DNA of 64,000 bases, taken from NCBI GenBank assembly GCA_028023455.1, contig JAQFVV010000001.1, positions 26,654,426 to 26,718,425 on the forward strand. Direction: 5' to 3'. The stretch's first letter is position 1. Every line of letters begins with the position of its first letter. Source of the stretch: Epiperipatus broadwayi. Lineage: Eukaryota; Onychophora; Udeonychophora; Euonychophora; Peripatidae. The notes under the pieces were generated by a model. It did not search any database, was not told where the DNA came from, and saw only the letters and a program-made list of their open reading frames with translations. This document shows, in pieces, positions 1 through 12,149 of the stretch. Both the position numbers and the translations under genes were made by a program.

Positions 1-158
1 CAGACATGAGATGGATGAAATAAGAATGTGCTGAGGTAATGTGGACAAGACAGGCTAGAGATCAGAGAAGATGAATTGAACTTGGAAAGACCTTCATCCT
101 GCAGTGGATTGATAATGGTTGACAATGATGATGATGACAAAATATTAAATCAATTTAT
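1..158 (+). mobile_element. 3' tip of an RTE-like LINE (partial, cut by window edge)
   Basis: This is the last part of the reverse-transcriptase ORF and the 3' end of the same LINE family seen at 35632-38390. The block reading CTTCATCCTGCAGTGGAT, then TGATAATGGTTGA, is almost identical to 38343-38372, where it encodes the end of the pol protein (motif FILQWIDNG before the stop). A short GATGAT-type microsatellite follows in both places, which is the usual tail of RTE-type LINEs. Several differences show that this is an independent copy. The rest of it, if present, lies outside the window. Confidence 0.8.
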
Positions 159-2985
159 TCAGTAACAAGAAAACTTGTCTTTTATACCTTACATATTACA
201 TAACAATATAAGTTTATATATTTTTTAAAAATATTTTATTACTCTCTATCTGTATTAAATAGATCTTGTGAGATTGTGATAGTGCATCTGCCTATTGGGC
301 CTAAAACGTGATTTTGCAACCAAACTTGGTAAAACTTGAAATTTTTTTCATCTTCTTACCAGACAAGTTTTTTCTTACAGGTAGCTGGCCCTATATAACC
401 CAGTTAATCATCTAATATTGGCTCATAAAAGAATACTTAGCAAATTTTAGCTAGAATAAAATGGGATGGAAAACAATCCTTAATCACCAGGCAATTAGCA
501 CACCTGATGGGTATTACCTTCTGTCTCACTGTTCTTTATAAGAGAGTGTTGTAAAAGGATTTGCTTCATAAAGGAATATGTAAAGTTTGTTTACTTTTAA
601 CTCTTATCTTCAAAATAATAATAATAATTAGATGGTTTATTGCTCAGGATTTTAAGACTTCAAGCACTGCAAGTGAGAAAATTTTTACTATTTGTTCTTT
701 TTTTAATATAAAAAAATAAATCTGGAATATAATGTTAAATTTATTAATAAATGCAGGCAATGTATAAATATTTACAAATCCAAAATTTCATAATCAGAAT
801 ATAATTTTGTTATTGAAAAAGATTGTCTCATTTTGTCTTTTATTTTTGATATATCATGGAAGTTGAAATTTATAGCAGTTATTAATTAGACTATAATAAA
901 TATAACAACAATTTATAATTGTTATGGTTTTGTACATTTTAAATCACTAACATATATATATTTTTATATGATGAATAATAAAAATAAAGGTTATATTGAA
1001 AATAATTTTGTTTATATTTTTTTTAACTCTTCAGATAATGGTAATGAATAATTATTTATTATATTTATTAAAAAAACAACAAGGGATGGAGGGCACTTAT
1101 TAAATGTGTTTTCTTTTGAAGAGCAATCATTTGGTAATTACATCTAAAGTTTATTCAACAACTCAAGAGATATTCACTATCTAAACAATATGTTATAGCA
1201 TCAATCTAAATAAAATATCTCATTCTTTTTCTATGATGCTTTAATTAATGATGAAAATATTCTGATTATTTCAAATAGAAATTTTCAGTCTAACAAAAGA
1301 TATAAAAATAATAAACATAAACACATAAGTCAGATTCACATAATTTCCTCCAAGATTAATATATTTCAAAATACTATTGTGGTGTGGAAAAAATAGCACA
1401 ACTTTTATATAAATATATATTTTGATTTATTAAAATTTCTAATGTAATAAGTAACAATGTAATGTTTTCCAAGTTTTTTACTAATAAAAAATTATAAATT
1501 GAGTTAAAAATTAAAATGCTATTTTTCTGTAAAACAAAATACTTCAAAATAAAGCTTTTTTATTTAAAAAAAATTGTTAATGAGAATAAAAATCAACTTC
1601 TCATACATAGTTAAAGAAGACAATAACCATAAATATCCAATAAAGCATTATTATATCAAAGTAGGAGGGTTTTTAAAAAAAACACAATTTCAAATGATTT
1701 TTTTTAACAATCTAAAATAATAAATTTGTTTATGATAAGAGTTCCCAAATTCAAACTGAAAGGCCAATGTCACTATTTTTAACATCATCATTATTATCAC
1801 TACCAGATTTATTTAAAATACTTTCTTTCACATAACCTTTAATAATTTTTGATCACTTGGAAACATTTATCTACTAAGTCTTGGAATTTTGTGTTTCAGT
1901 AAAGTATCACTTATTGTAATTTTTTTAATTTTGCAATAATACCAAGTTATAACAAAAGTTTATTTTAGATATTGTATTCCATGATAATAAAAAAGCCTGA
2001 AAAGCAGCAACAGTAAATTTCTTGAAAATATACAAAAGTAAAGAACTTTGTTTTCCAAAGTAAATTAACCAGTGTATTTCGCAATAAAATCTCTTGACAA
2101 GTTGCATCATTCTTCTTCATATCATCATTGTTATAGCCTAAAATAATGAAAACAATAAAAAATGACATTTATCCTGAGAATGCAGAAATCAATGTTATTA
2201 TCATGGAAACAGATCAGATGATGTTTTATCAGGTCATCATCAGAGAAAGCCTGCTATTGCTGAAAATTCTAATATAATGACAATTAGTCAGACTCTGTTA
2301 TTCCAAACATCAAATTCAATGATAACTATCAATAGGTAATATTGATTGCACAACCAAATGTCAACAGATTTTCTTATCTCATATGTAATCTCTAAATTCA
2401 CTTGACATACAGTTTACAACTACTCAACTTTTCTTATCTTTTTGAGACACATATACAGACAAGTTCTTTCAGCCTCATAATTTTACAATGCTCTCATTAA
2501 TGTTTTTTTTTCTCCTGAATATTCTTCATTCTTAATTTCTCAATGTTAATCCAAATCTTTCCATATTCTGCTCTATGGTTTTCAATATCTATATTGTTCT
2601 ATTTAGTGATCATACTAGTAATGGGTAATTAAAAAGTTCCAAGTGCACTAGCTAATAATATTCAAGTAAAAAAAAACAAAAATACTTTTAATGTGTATTA
2701 TTGTTTATATTACTATAGTTATCTAATGATTTATGGTCAATATTTTATGAATTGTTTGATATAAAATAATAACAAGATATACCCACATATATCAAATGCA
2801 CTATAAATCCAGCACCTAGGATTAGTGTATATTTTTATAGATATGATATGTGAATACACACAAAAAAAATTATACTTAACAAAACAGATTTCATACATAA
2901 ATAAATGTCACAAATCTTCAAGAAAATAATCTGATGATATGGAAATTACTATCCTTGCTCATTTCTCATGAGAATTAATAATAAT
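159..2985. other. AT-rich DNA, no gene recognised
   Basis: I see only AT-rich, low-complexity sequence with homopolymer runs and short, unconvincing ORFs (two overlapping minus-strand ORFs of 61-67 codons near 1925-2168). I found no splice-bounded exon, RNA gene or recognisable element. Confidence 0.5.
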
Positions 2986-2989
2986 AAAT

Positions 2990-4600
2990 TACCAAATGCC
3001 AGTTTAATAATATAAGACAAAAACAGTTCTCTACTTTACTGCTATCTACTATAAGATGGAGTAATCAGTGATTAGCAAATGAAATATAAAATTCCTATTC
3101 TTAGTATTTGCATCCCTGTCATCAAATTGGTTTCTGGCTTTTGTCTTTAATAATGATTCAAATAACAAAGAATATATATATACATTCCAGCATTCACCTT
3201 TAACTTACTTTACCTGTCAAAATTAAACTTGAAATTCCAATCAACTTAAGGTTTTGAACAAAGTCAGCCTGATTAAACAATGATATAGATTTGAAATCTG
3301 TTCAGCAATTATATATTTTAATATCTTTAGTTCTTCAATCTGTATGAACATCTATGTGGATCTGAAACCATTTCAATAACTAAAATTAATTCATTAATTA
3401 TATATTTTAATATTTTCAGTTTTCCATTAAGTAGACACTTTATTTCTCTGCTAGGGATGTTATTAATAGCAACAGACCATTGAACACTCAGCTTAAACAA
3501 TATAAGACAAGCAACTATCCATTTTACTGCAAATTTGAATAAACTAGAATAATTAATGATTATTAGATACATATAAAATTCTTATCTTTAAAATTACATC
3601 TATTCTCATACTGGTTTTTGGCTTTTGCCTTTATCAATGAGACTTTAGATTCAAAAATTGGAATGAATGCCAGTACACATCCATCAAACACCTTTAATTC
3701 CATTTTATCTATCAAGTTAAAAAACTGAAAATCAAATATTAGAATTTTATATGCATCTGATAATTGCACATCATTCTAGCTTATACTAGTTAGTAATAAA
3801 GTGAAGAACTGCATTTGTTTTTTGTTGTTTAAACTGAGTGATTGGTTATTTGTTGTTATTAATAATATTTCTAGGAAGTAGAACAAAATGGTATAGTGAA
3901 TGAAAAATTGAAATTACTAAAATATATATTCTTTCAACTGGTTTCAGAGCAATATCAACAAAAATGAAGTTAAAGAGGGCTGCATATATACATTCTTTTC
4001 GATTTTAAATACAGTCCTCAATAATAAAGCAAAATCCAGAAATCAGTATGAGAATGAGAATTCAAATACTAAAGATAGATTTTACAGATATCTGGTAATT
4101 ATTAATTACTCTAGTTTATTCTAAATGATAGTAAAATAAAAGAGTTGCTTTTATTTTACACTGTTTGATGTTATTATTAACATTACCATCCAGAAGAATA
4201 AAATATCTATAGTTAATGAAGAAAATGAACATACTAAAATATCTAGTTACTGAACTAGTTTTAGATCTATATAACTATTCAAGTAGGTTAACTTGAGTTT
4301 AAAACTTTAGGTTGATTTGAATTCCAAGTTTTTAACTTGATAGGTAAAGTTGAGTTAAAGATTAATAGCTGAATGCATACATTCATTTCCTCCAACGTTA
4401 AAACTCATAGGTGTTTTGATAAAAGCATAAGCTAGAAAGTATCTGAAAATGGATTTTATATGTATCTGGTAATCAATAATTAGTGCAGCTTACACTAGAT
4501 ACCAGTAAAAGGTAGAGCTGCTTTTGTTTTAGTCGAAATTTTAAATAGTATTTTTGCTAATTGTCCATTTACAACCAGAGTATCAAAAAATAGCATACCA
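2990..4600. repeat. Large imperfect palindrome (foldback-type repeat) with doubled units in each arm
   Basis: Four related units of roughly 250-300 bases lie head to head. Two are in forward orientation (about 3000-3310 and 3440-3770) and two in reverse (about 3950-4250 and 4270-4600). The forward units share blocks such as TTTCTGGCTTTTGTCTTTAA / TTTTTGGCTTTTGCCTTTAT, followed by CACCTTTAA and a TCAA(G)TTAAA block. The reverse units carry their complements, for example near 4016-4050 and 4300-4440. The symmetry centre is near 3800. There is no coding content: minus-strand ORFs at 3327-3769 fall inside the repeat units and look fortuitous. A non-autonomous foldback element or an inverted tandem duplication would both explain it. 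Confidence 0.65.
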
Positions 4601-4829
4601 TTAAGGCTTACAAAAGCATCCATATAAATTTTATCTACTAAAAATTAAATGAGATAAACCCAATCAACATCATGTAAACACCTGTATTAATGATTATTGA
4701 TGAACAAATTTGATATTAAAGATTGACAGTGCTCAAATTAAACAATTTAATTAAAGCCTTTTTTGTGTGTTTTTATTATAATGCTGAACTAATGGATAAT
4801 ATGTGTGAGTATATATTGTCATGGTAAGA

Positions 4830-5045
4830 TTTGTACATTCACACAACAAAATCCGGAGTACAGGTGAAACACACTAAAGCTGACCGAATTGAGCTGGTGA
4901 GACCCAGACTTCGATCAACATTCAATCCTCCCTCCCTTACTCCATGATTCAATACCCTATGAATGACATTTCCTAAGTTACACATGAGTTTCAATTTAAT
5001 TGCGGGCTGGCAGTAACCCAGGGTGGAGCAAGAGATTTAAAAATT
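4830..5045 (+). repeat. Dispersed repeat, copy 1 (inverted relative to 39945-40185)
   Basis: The block from TTGTACATTCACACAACAAA through a CTGACC/GAGACC region, TGAATGACAT, and a final GGGTGGAGCAAGAG matches the reverse complement of 39945-40185 in the same order, with scattered differences. It is a diverged interspersed repeat of about 220 bases. A tRNA-like origin is possible because of a weak B-box-like segment (ACTTCGATCAAC), but this is not secure. Confidence 0.6.
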
Positions 5046-7102
5046 GACAAAATGACTAAGTAAATTAATAATATGTTATTCAATAACTAGGTCTAATAGA
5101 TTGATATGCATATATATAATGATATACAAATAAACCAGTGTGGAGTTGGATGCAAATTGGTTTATGAGCAATAAAGAAATAGAAATGAGTTATATTTTAA
5201 AAAACAATTTAATTAATAAAATAAAATAAATTATAAATAAAACACACAAAAATTATATAATCAGTACGTGGAACATGATGCTTGCAGACATTATAAGTTA
5301 TAAGATTGTCAGTTACATATCTCACTATACATATTTAATAAGATTATCTGCAGTGTTCATATTTATATCTATATTAATATGCCAAACTCTAGCTACTTTG
5401 TAGTTTGCCAAATCACATGGAATATATTAGCCAAAGTTATAACTAATCATACAGCACTTCTATGGTATCTGTCTATATATAAAAGTTTAAGAAGTGAGCA
5501 TATAATTAGACTCAAAGATACGCAGGTTAGCATGTTAACCAAGATTAGGGTTCAGCCTAATGCTGAATAATCTTTTAATATAAGGGAGAGAGAACTGGTT
5601 TGCTCTAGGTCTACTTATATACCCTAGGTCTACTTATACACACTATGACTCTTATTAAAATATTAATAAAGTTATTATGGTTCAAGTGGGTCATTATTCA
5701 CAGGCTTCAGCATCGAATGCTCAATGCCCTAGGACCAAATGACTTGCTATGAATATAGGAACATTAAAAGTTCAGGGAGTCGGATAAGCCTTTAATCATC
5801 TGGACCTTTGTGTTTCAATTTTAAAATATTGCTTTATCCGAACTAAATGAATGAGCATGACCTCCACCAATAACTCATAAGAAAAACATGCAGTAAGCAG
5901 TTAATGTAGTATATGTACTTTGTAAGGACATAATCGCAACCTATACATATATCAAATAAAAATATATTTACTAAATTAACATGCCTTAAAATAGTAATTA
6001 TTTGCATATCTATATAACCCAGCTCTCAAGACCAGTATCTCAAACATACTATGCTTAGGGACTAATTAAATTAGTAACCTGTCTTAAGATACCAAACCCT
6101 CATATTTAATATACATATAAATCTAGGGAGGAGAAACCATATCTAAAGGACAATTACTGGTAAAACATTATCAATATGCTTTGATAATGTCCCTGTGGCT
6201 AGTTCCTATCATACATGTATTACCCATATAGAAAGTAGAGTGTAACTGATTACTAATAAATTAATAAATAAAAATTAATCAGTCTAAATAACAACAAGAT
6301 CTCATAACAGTGAGTTGGGAGTAAATAATTCAACTATTTAATATTTATTAAAATGAAGATATGAAAATATCTTTGCATAAAAATATATACTCGAAGGTTT
6401 CAAATTATTTGGTATATCAAAATAATAAGATGATAAAATCATGAAAGTAAATTATAATAGGCATAAAAGACCGCAGCAAATTATAGCTTAAATTAAATTA
6501 TTAGTGTTTTACATTTTAAAAGAGTGATTTTCAAATTATAAGTTTTAGCTTCAGACAAGATTGAGCTTAAACATTAATTTAAGAATTTATCAGGTTTAGT
6601 TACAGAACTTAAGAAAACAAAATTTAAATGTTGATTCATTATATAGCTAGCTTAGATAGATATTAAGAAGTTTTTAAACAGAGCTCTGCAGCAATTAGAA
6701 ATGTTACTGATTTTCTTCAATGCAGCTTCAGGCACACTGGATAGTGATGTCAGCACTGTTCTTCCTTGGACAGATGGCTTGGTTTCCATCGAGATACTCT
6801 TATAATAGGTTGCTTGGCTGGGACATTATTCATTGCATTTTAAAGAGACCACAGACTACCACCAAAGCAGCAAGTCTATGCCTTTTTACCCTGCCATGTC
6901 AAAGATAAAACTGGCATGGATTCTGCTTACAACTCTGACATAAACAATGTAGTATATATCTTTGATTATAAAAATTGAACTATTTATATATTTTTACTCC
7001 TGACCATCTAACATATTTAATTCCTAAATTTTAGCCTTTAGTTTTGTTTCAATCGTTAGATCTCTATTGACATTGTTTACTAGTGCCAGTCGAGTGCACA
7101 AT
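5046..7102. other. AT-rich DNA, no gene recognised
   Basis: No supported gene. ORFs of 62-63 codons at 5379-5570 and 6720-6908 have no recognisable domain and no clear splice context. A short direct repeat of CCTAGGTCTACTTATA lies near 5605-5640. Confidence 0.45.
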
Positions 7103-7437
7103 GTTTACAATCTAGCTAATTCTCAGAAAAACACTCTTGTAATTTTAGAATCTTAACTTTAGATTAGCACAGGTATGGTGGCTTAATTAAAATTGTTTAC
7201 TACAAATTAAAATCATAACAAAATTTATAATCAGCAAAAACTAATTCTTCATCTATATAAGTTTACGACTTAGCTAATTTTAAGAGGATATTATCATAAA
7301 TTTAAGATTTTAAGTTTAGACTCATGCCATACTAGCACAGGTGCAGTGGTCTAATTAAAGTTGTTTACTACAAATGAAAATAAAAACAGAATTTATAATC
7401 AGCATAAAACTAATTCTTCTACTATATATTTTAACGG
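7103..7437. repeat. Two-copy tandem repeat, unit about 160-175 bp
   Basis: The unit starting GTTTACAATCTAGCTAATT at 7103 recurs from 7261 as GTTTACGACTTAGCTAATT. Both contain, in the same order, a TTAAGATTTTAA-like stretch, AGCACAGGT, TTGTTTACTACAAAT, AATTTATAATCAGC and AACTAATTCTTC. The units differ by point changes and small indels, so the duplication is old. No coding potential is seen. Confidence 0.8.
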
Positions 7438-7808
7438 TCAATGAAAAAGCCTTAAACGTATCCACACTACACGGGCGCCATCTAGGCATTTGAACCTAGA
7501 AAAATTTATATAGTAGGCAGATACGTAAGTTAAGATTAAAAAAAAATCTTATATATTATTCTGACCGTTTGCCCAATGTCACTAGCTCATAGAGTAGCAG
7601 AGATTTTAAAACATTTATAAGTTTCAATAGACTTCTATTCTCAAACTATATATTAAATATTTAGAACAATAAAATAAAAGAAGCCACTGCCAGTAATTAA
7701 CACACAAATAGATTTTTATTAACGCACATTTAAAATTGAAGATTAAATTTATTTTTAGATTTTAACATTAATATTTTTTTTTTTTTAAATTTAAATTACT
7801 ATTTTAAA
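7438..7808. other. AT-rich spacer with a short hairpin
   Basis: No gene recognised. A short palindrome (TCTAGGCA...) at about 7480-7500 can form a 6-bp hairpin, and TAACGGTCA near 7431 is echoed inverted by TGACCGTTT at about 7561. These may be remnants of a small MITE but are too short to call. Confidence 0.3.
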
Positions 7809-7810
7809 TA

Positions 7811-9241
7811 GATCGCACAGATGGATATTTAAATTATATTTTACTTTAGCATGTCGAGCATAGATAGTCTACATAGTTTTTTTTTTCACTTAAAAACTTA
7901 TCAAAACATTCATTCAATCTCAGACTAAAAGTTTGTAGTCAATCCAATGCCTGCTTCCAGATATATAGTAGCAATCAATGCAATACAAAGATGCTAGCAT
8001 AAAATCACGCCACAGGAATGTGCATCTGGCAGCGTGATATTATTTGAAGGAAATGATCCATCCTGGTCTAGATCAGGAAAGTGCCTCTGTCTGACTAAGG
8101 AATCATGTATATAAATTTTTTTTAAAGAGTGCTACGTATGGGGGAAAGCGGTCTTTCTGCCGTCTTATAAATCCCTATCCATAGAGCTAGGAGGGGTCAA
8201 TGGTGCAGGAAATACACCTGCGACCATTTTCAATGATATGACTGCCTCTTTGGGGTCATGCATTCAGTTGGGCACATTGCCCTGTATGCTAAACACGCTT
8301 CACATTACATTAATATAAACGTCTATATATCTCTCCACTAGCACTGACACAACCACAAAACAAATAGCCTGAAATTAAAATCTGTTAAATTAAACATAAA
8401 CGAATTTAAACATAGTTATTAATCTTTATCCATGCAGCTATCTACACCCAACTTTAAATTTAATACATTTTAGTTCAAACATAATACACACACAAAAAAA
8501 TGAACTGGAAATGATTGCTTAAACATCTACATAAAAAAATATCAATAATTGAATTTGCATTCTTTAAGTCAGATAAGAGTTCTTATTTTCAGTTATTAAT
8601 TACTTGCAATTTTAGGAAAGTTATTAGATAGATACAATAGTTCATACTTTACGGATTTAATAGATTGAGAAGTCCATCTTCGTGATCACTTTCGTAGATT
8701 TTGTCCTTCTTTGAAATGAAACTGTGACTTGCCATGCATTTGGTCAGGAACTGTCATCCAGAGGCCTCAGCTGGTTGTCCAGAAAATTAAATTTATTGCA
8801 GACTTCCACATCATGAAAATCTGCAATATAGCTAGTTATAACGATCTATTCATAGTCAGCTCTAAGATAACAATTATAATAATAATTTGGCTTTTATATT
8901 TTTATTAGTCTCTTATCATTAGATCTTGAGATTCAACGAGCAAGACGTCACTAATCCATTCGTGTTTCAGTTATGGTCCGTGCTGTCATTTTCGTGTTTG
9001 CATTGGTCATTTAATTCCTTTGTATTCTCTTATCTGACTATTTTACATGCCTCACGAGGTAGTTTGCTTTTGAACAATCATTTAATTAATAAGACAATCA
9101 TTTCCATTTTCTAAGACTATAGAAATCAACATTATTTCTATTTTTAAAATATCAATCTTTATATCTTTACTTTTTTACAAAAAAATTACTTTCAAATATT
9201 TTTATTTTTTAAAAGTTTTTAAAGTTGTCCATCATGCGATC
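7811..9241. mobile_element. Non-autonomous TIR element, copy 1 (TA flanks)
   Basis: This segment of about 1.43 kb aligns along its whole length with 61014-62525 in the same orientation. Shared blocks include GGAATGTGCATCT, AATCCCTATCCATAGAGC, GTCATGCATTCA(G/T)TTGGG, ATGCAGC-ATCTACAC, CAGATAAGAG and CAGGAACT-TCAT. Its ends are inverted repeats: GATCGCACAGATGGA at 7811 and its imperfect complement TCCATCATGCGATC ending at 9241. It is directly flanked by TA on both sides (7809-7810 and 9242-9243). TA duplication with short inverted ends is typical of Tc1/mariner-type elements. No transposase ORF remains, so the superfamily is inferred only. Confidence 0.7.
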
Positions 9242-9699
9242 TACATATACGTTAAACAGTTTTTAAATTAAGTTTTTTTTTTCTTTTAATAAATCAATTT
9301 TTATTTGTGATCTTTTATTTTAATTTTAAAATAATGTGACGGGATATTATATTCCGTTACAATATGTAGGATGGTAGTACCTGGAATACATTTATATATA
9401 TGCGATTCAGGCAAAATAACATATAAAATAGCCTAATAATTTGGATTAAATCGCTTTTAAGAATTATGCGACTCATAAAATATAATATATACCTGTAATA
9501 TATATATATCGATCCAATTACAGATTTAACAATCGCACATAAATGTGTGATCATACATATATAGTTGTTTATATAGGTACTATGGGAGGTTTTAAATCTG
9601 GCACGTGTATAGGTGTGAGGTAAAATAGATGAAAACAGGCAAGTGATCAAAATTAACTGTTTCAATATATATACTTTTATTGTAACAAACATCTAAACA
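9242..9699. other. AT-rich spacer
   Basis: No supported feature. A minus-strand ORF of 111 codons (9357-9692) is rich in Ile, Tyr and Leu, as expected from AT-rich sequence, and resembles no family I know. Confidence 0.4.
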
Positions 9700-10075
9700 A
9701 ACAATTGCTATTGAAAATATATAATATTTCTAAAATAATCTTCGGTTCTCGTCTTATAGCTAAAAACGCCACTCGATGCCACCATTTTCCTGCTAAAACA
9801 CATAAAAATGCCATTTCCGCGGCCGACACATTTGAACGTGCATTTTCTATAATACAACTTTTTTGTTGTGCTACAGATTGTAGGTCGCTATGTCGCGTCA
9901 CAGTACAGCATGTATGTCGCATCGCAGCAAATAAATTTTCCGAATTCGCACAGTTTATAAAATTGTTACGGCTTGGTGAGAGAGTGTGTGTATTTGAATT
10001 TGATGGAAATGTTGTTTTCATTGGATTTTTATTTTATTTTAAAGTATTGAAATGTTCAGATTTTGTAAAGTAATA
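9700..10075. promoter_or_regulatory. CpG-rich block, candidate promoter or other regulatory DNA
   Basis: Between about 9745 and 9970 the CpG density is far above the surrounding DNA. Examples are CCGCGGCCGAC near 9818, GTCGCTATGTCGCGTCAC near 9884 and CCGAATTCGCAC near 9939. GCCACCATTTT near 9776 and GCCATTTCCGCGG near 9809 resemble YY1-type promoter motifs. Both strands stay open (122 codons plus, 114 codons minus), which is what higher GC gives and does not by itself mean coding. No initiator, splice donor or recognisable protein supports a gene start, so regulatory function is an inference from base composition. Confidence 0.3.
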
Positions 10076-10224
10076 ATTATCAGACTTTTTACACCATACT
10101 GTGTTGAAGTTTTAAGTGGGAAAATGTTGACAAGATATATGTGTAAAGTGAGTTGGAATTAGGTAACGCGTCAAGTAACGTACTGTTCGTAACATTCCAA
10201 GAAACAAACAATATTCTACCATGT

Positions 10225-10850
10225 GTATATTTTTGAAGTAAAAAAGAGTGGTAACACAAAAATATCCAGTAAGAAAAGTATAATTCTGCACGGTTTTTTT
10301 AAACTTCATAAAAAGCATATATTATAAACATGGTTAATAAATAAAGAAGACATTTTATATATATATGTTTGTTGTTGTTTAAAAAAGTTTTACTTTCTTT
10401 CTTTTCCCCGACTACTGTTATACTTTGTTGAATATAGTTTACGTTTATTGTTATCATTTATTTTATAGATGTTACTAAACAAAAGATTTACAAAAATATG
10501 ATTTTGATATTTTTTATTTTAGCATTACAAACAACAGAACACTAACCCTAAAACTAACCCTAAACCTAACCCTAACAACTTTTACTTTTTGTTGTGATTC
10601 TATTTGAAGTAAAAAATAGCGGTAATATCTGTTAGTCTGTAAAAAAAAAAAAAAAAAAAGAAATGTAAAACGAAGACTAAAAAAGTAAGAAATAGTGGTA
10701 ACACAATAATATCTGTTTCTCTGTAGAAATAAAATGTAAAAGGAAGACTAAGAAATTTTACTTTTTATTCCGATTATGAGTTTTTAAACAACAACAACAA
10801 AAAAAAGTCGTAACCCCAGTAAAAAAATATCCGATAGAAAATTGATTTTT
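10225..10850. repeat. Degenerate repeated motif, about four copies
   Basis: A motif of the form AAGTAAAAAATAGTGGTAAC followed by an (A)ATATC(TG/C) segment occurs near 10236, 10608, 10684 and 10806, with small variations (GAGTGGTAACAC, TAGCGGTAATA, TAGTGGTAACAC, GTCGTAACCCC). Copies are irregularly spaced and separated by homopolymer A runs and the telomere-like tract. It may be old subtelomere-type satellite or microsatellite-driven duplication. No coding content. Confidence 0.5.
10537..10577. repeat. Interstitial telomere-type repeat (CCCTAA)n, degenerate
   Basis: Three CTAACCCTAA-type units, with variants CTAAAA and CTAAAC between them, lie here. The CCCTAA/TTAGGG motif is the telomere repeat of most metazoans except many arthropods and nematodes. 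The tract is short and internal, so it is either a relic of telomere-associated sequence or a telomerase-mediated break-repair scar. Confidence 0.75.
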
Positions 10851-11099
10851 CTAATAAAGCAAAATAAAAAACATGAATCAAATTGTAATTTGTTTATTTT
10901 ATTTTACATTTATTATTATCATTTAATTTGTATACGTTAATAAAAAAAAATATTTAAAAAAGACGATTTTGTTTTGTTTTCATTTTTGCATTACAAAAAA
11001 CATATCAAAATGATTAAAATCAATGGCTCGAGAATGGTCATATTTTATAGTTTTAGCGTGAAAACGGCGCCATCGAACGGTGTCTTTATCTATAAGACA

Positions 11100-11335
11100 A
11101 GCACCTAATCTTCATAGGTGCATACTATAAAGAATTTTTTACAAGTCAGAATTTAACAAAAATAATTTTAATAAAATTGAAAACAATGCCTTTTAAGAAG
11201 AATCTATTAAGCAAATAAAAAAGTTAATCCATTTTCATCCAACTCTATTATCTTATATGGATAGCAAATTACTCATTGATAGCCTTGATTTAATCAGCTT
11301 ACAATTTCAAATAATAATAAAGATATAAATTCTAT
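11100..11335. repeat. Flanking repeat R, copy 1 (second copy at 14300-14605)
   Basis: This stretch contains TTATATGGATAGCA-ATTA, CTTGATTTAATCAG and GATATAAATTCTAT. The same series occurs again just downstream of the LTR remnant at 14300-14605. The copies are diverged and the downstream one is longer. The pair brackets the LTR element in direct orientation, so the LTR element either sits inside an older duplication or was part of a larger duplicated segment. Confidence 0.6.
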
Positions 11336-11339
11336 TTCT

Positions 11340-12149
11340 TGTATTTTGTAAAAATATATTTACATTAGTATAAGTTGGTGAACTCCAGAAAAAGTAAAAA
11401 ATATTAGAAAAATATATTTAGATCGCAAACTGATAAGCGATAAACTTAATTAAATAATTTACGTTAATTGCAATTGATAAATTCCAGGAAATATTTGCTG
11501 ATTACAAATATTTCATGATAACAGAACTATTTAATTAATGGAATAGACTAAATTACCTTATATAGAAAGGAATTCCTATGGTACCAATTAATTAGTTATA
11601 GACCTAAAACATTACGTATATGGAAGAAAGTAATTAATTGTGTAATTAAAAACTACAAATAGAGTAAGCAACAATGTGTGTGGTTCATTTTCCAGTTCCT
11701 TTTGCAAAGAGATATAAGTGACAGTAGCTTTAGTTAATGTGTTCACAGGCAGCAGTGGCATAGGCCTAAAGAGTATGGGAAACCGGGGTTTGAAGAAATT
11801 ATCTGGATAACAGCTAGATGCAAAGAGTTGATTTTCCAGTGGATTTCAAGTGAAGTTACCAAGAGGACTGTTGCTGAGAGATGGAAGTAATTGTAACTAA
11901 AAGAAGCTCTTAGTGGCAGTAGCAGTGCTCTATGATGAAGCCAGATGTGTTCATGTGCAGCTGAACTTGACCGAGGCCAATATCGTCTTGAAAGCAGCCA
12001 GTCTTAAAGTGCATTGGGGGAAATGAACCATAGGAACTATAGATATTTGTGTTGCAAGTGTAGTAGACTGTTCACTATTCTTTTTATGTACTATTGTGTT
12101 TGTTAGTATTCGGAATGATTCCATTTTGAATACTCAGCATGCTGATGCA
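11340..12149 (+). mobile_element. 5' LTR of a decayed LTR retroelement
   Basis: This segment of about 810 bp begins TGTATTTTGTAAAAATATA and ends near GCTGATGCA. It matches 12590-14245 (3' LTR) through its length once an insertion there is removed. Shared blocks include GTATAAGTTGGTG, GGAATTCCTA, ATGGAAGAAAGTAATTAATT, GAGGACTGTTGCTGAGAGAT and CAGCTGAA(C)TTG-ACCGAGG. The TG...CA ends are those expected of LTRs. The sequence after it (GTGACATTTCGAACTTG) is placed where a tRNA primer-binding site should be and resembles Gypsy-type leaders, though without a clean TGG start. Confidence 0.7.

Noticed and set aside
5379-6300. Possible nuclear copy of mitochondrial rRNA or tRNA sequence
   Set aside because: AT-rich with several loop-like phrases, but none of the conserved mitochondrial rRNA blocks could be found on either strand.
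9677-10073. Overlapping ORFs on both strands (114 and 122 codons) as a gene
   Set aside because: Open frames on both strands follow from higher local GC. No domain, no splice context and no clear codon bias for either strand.
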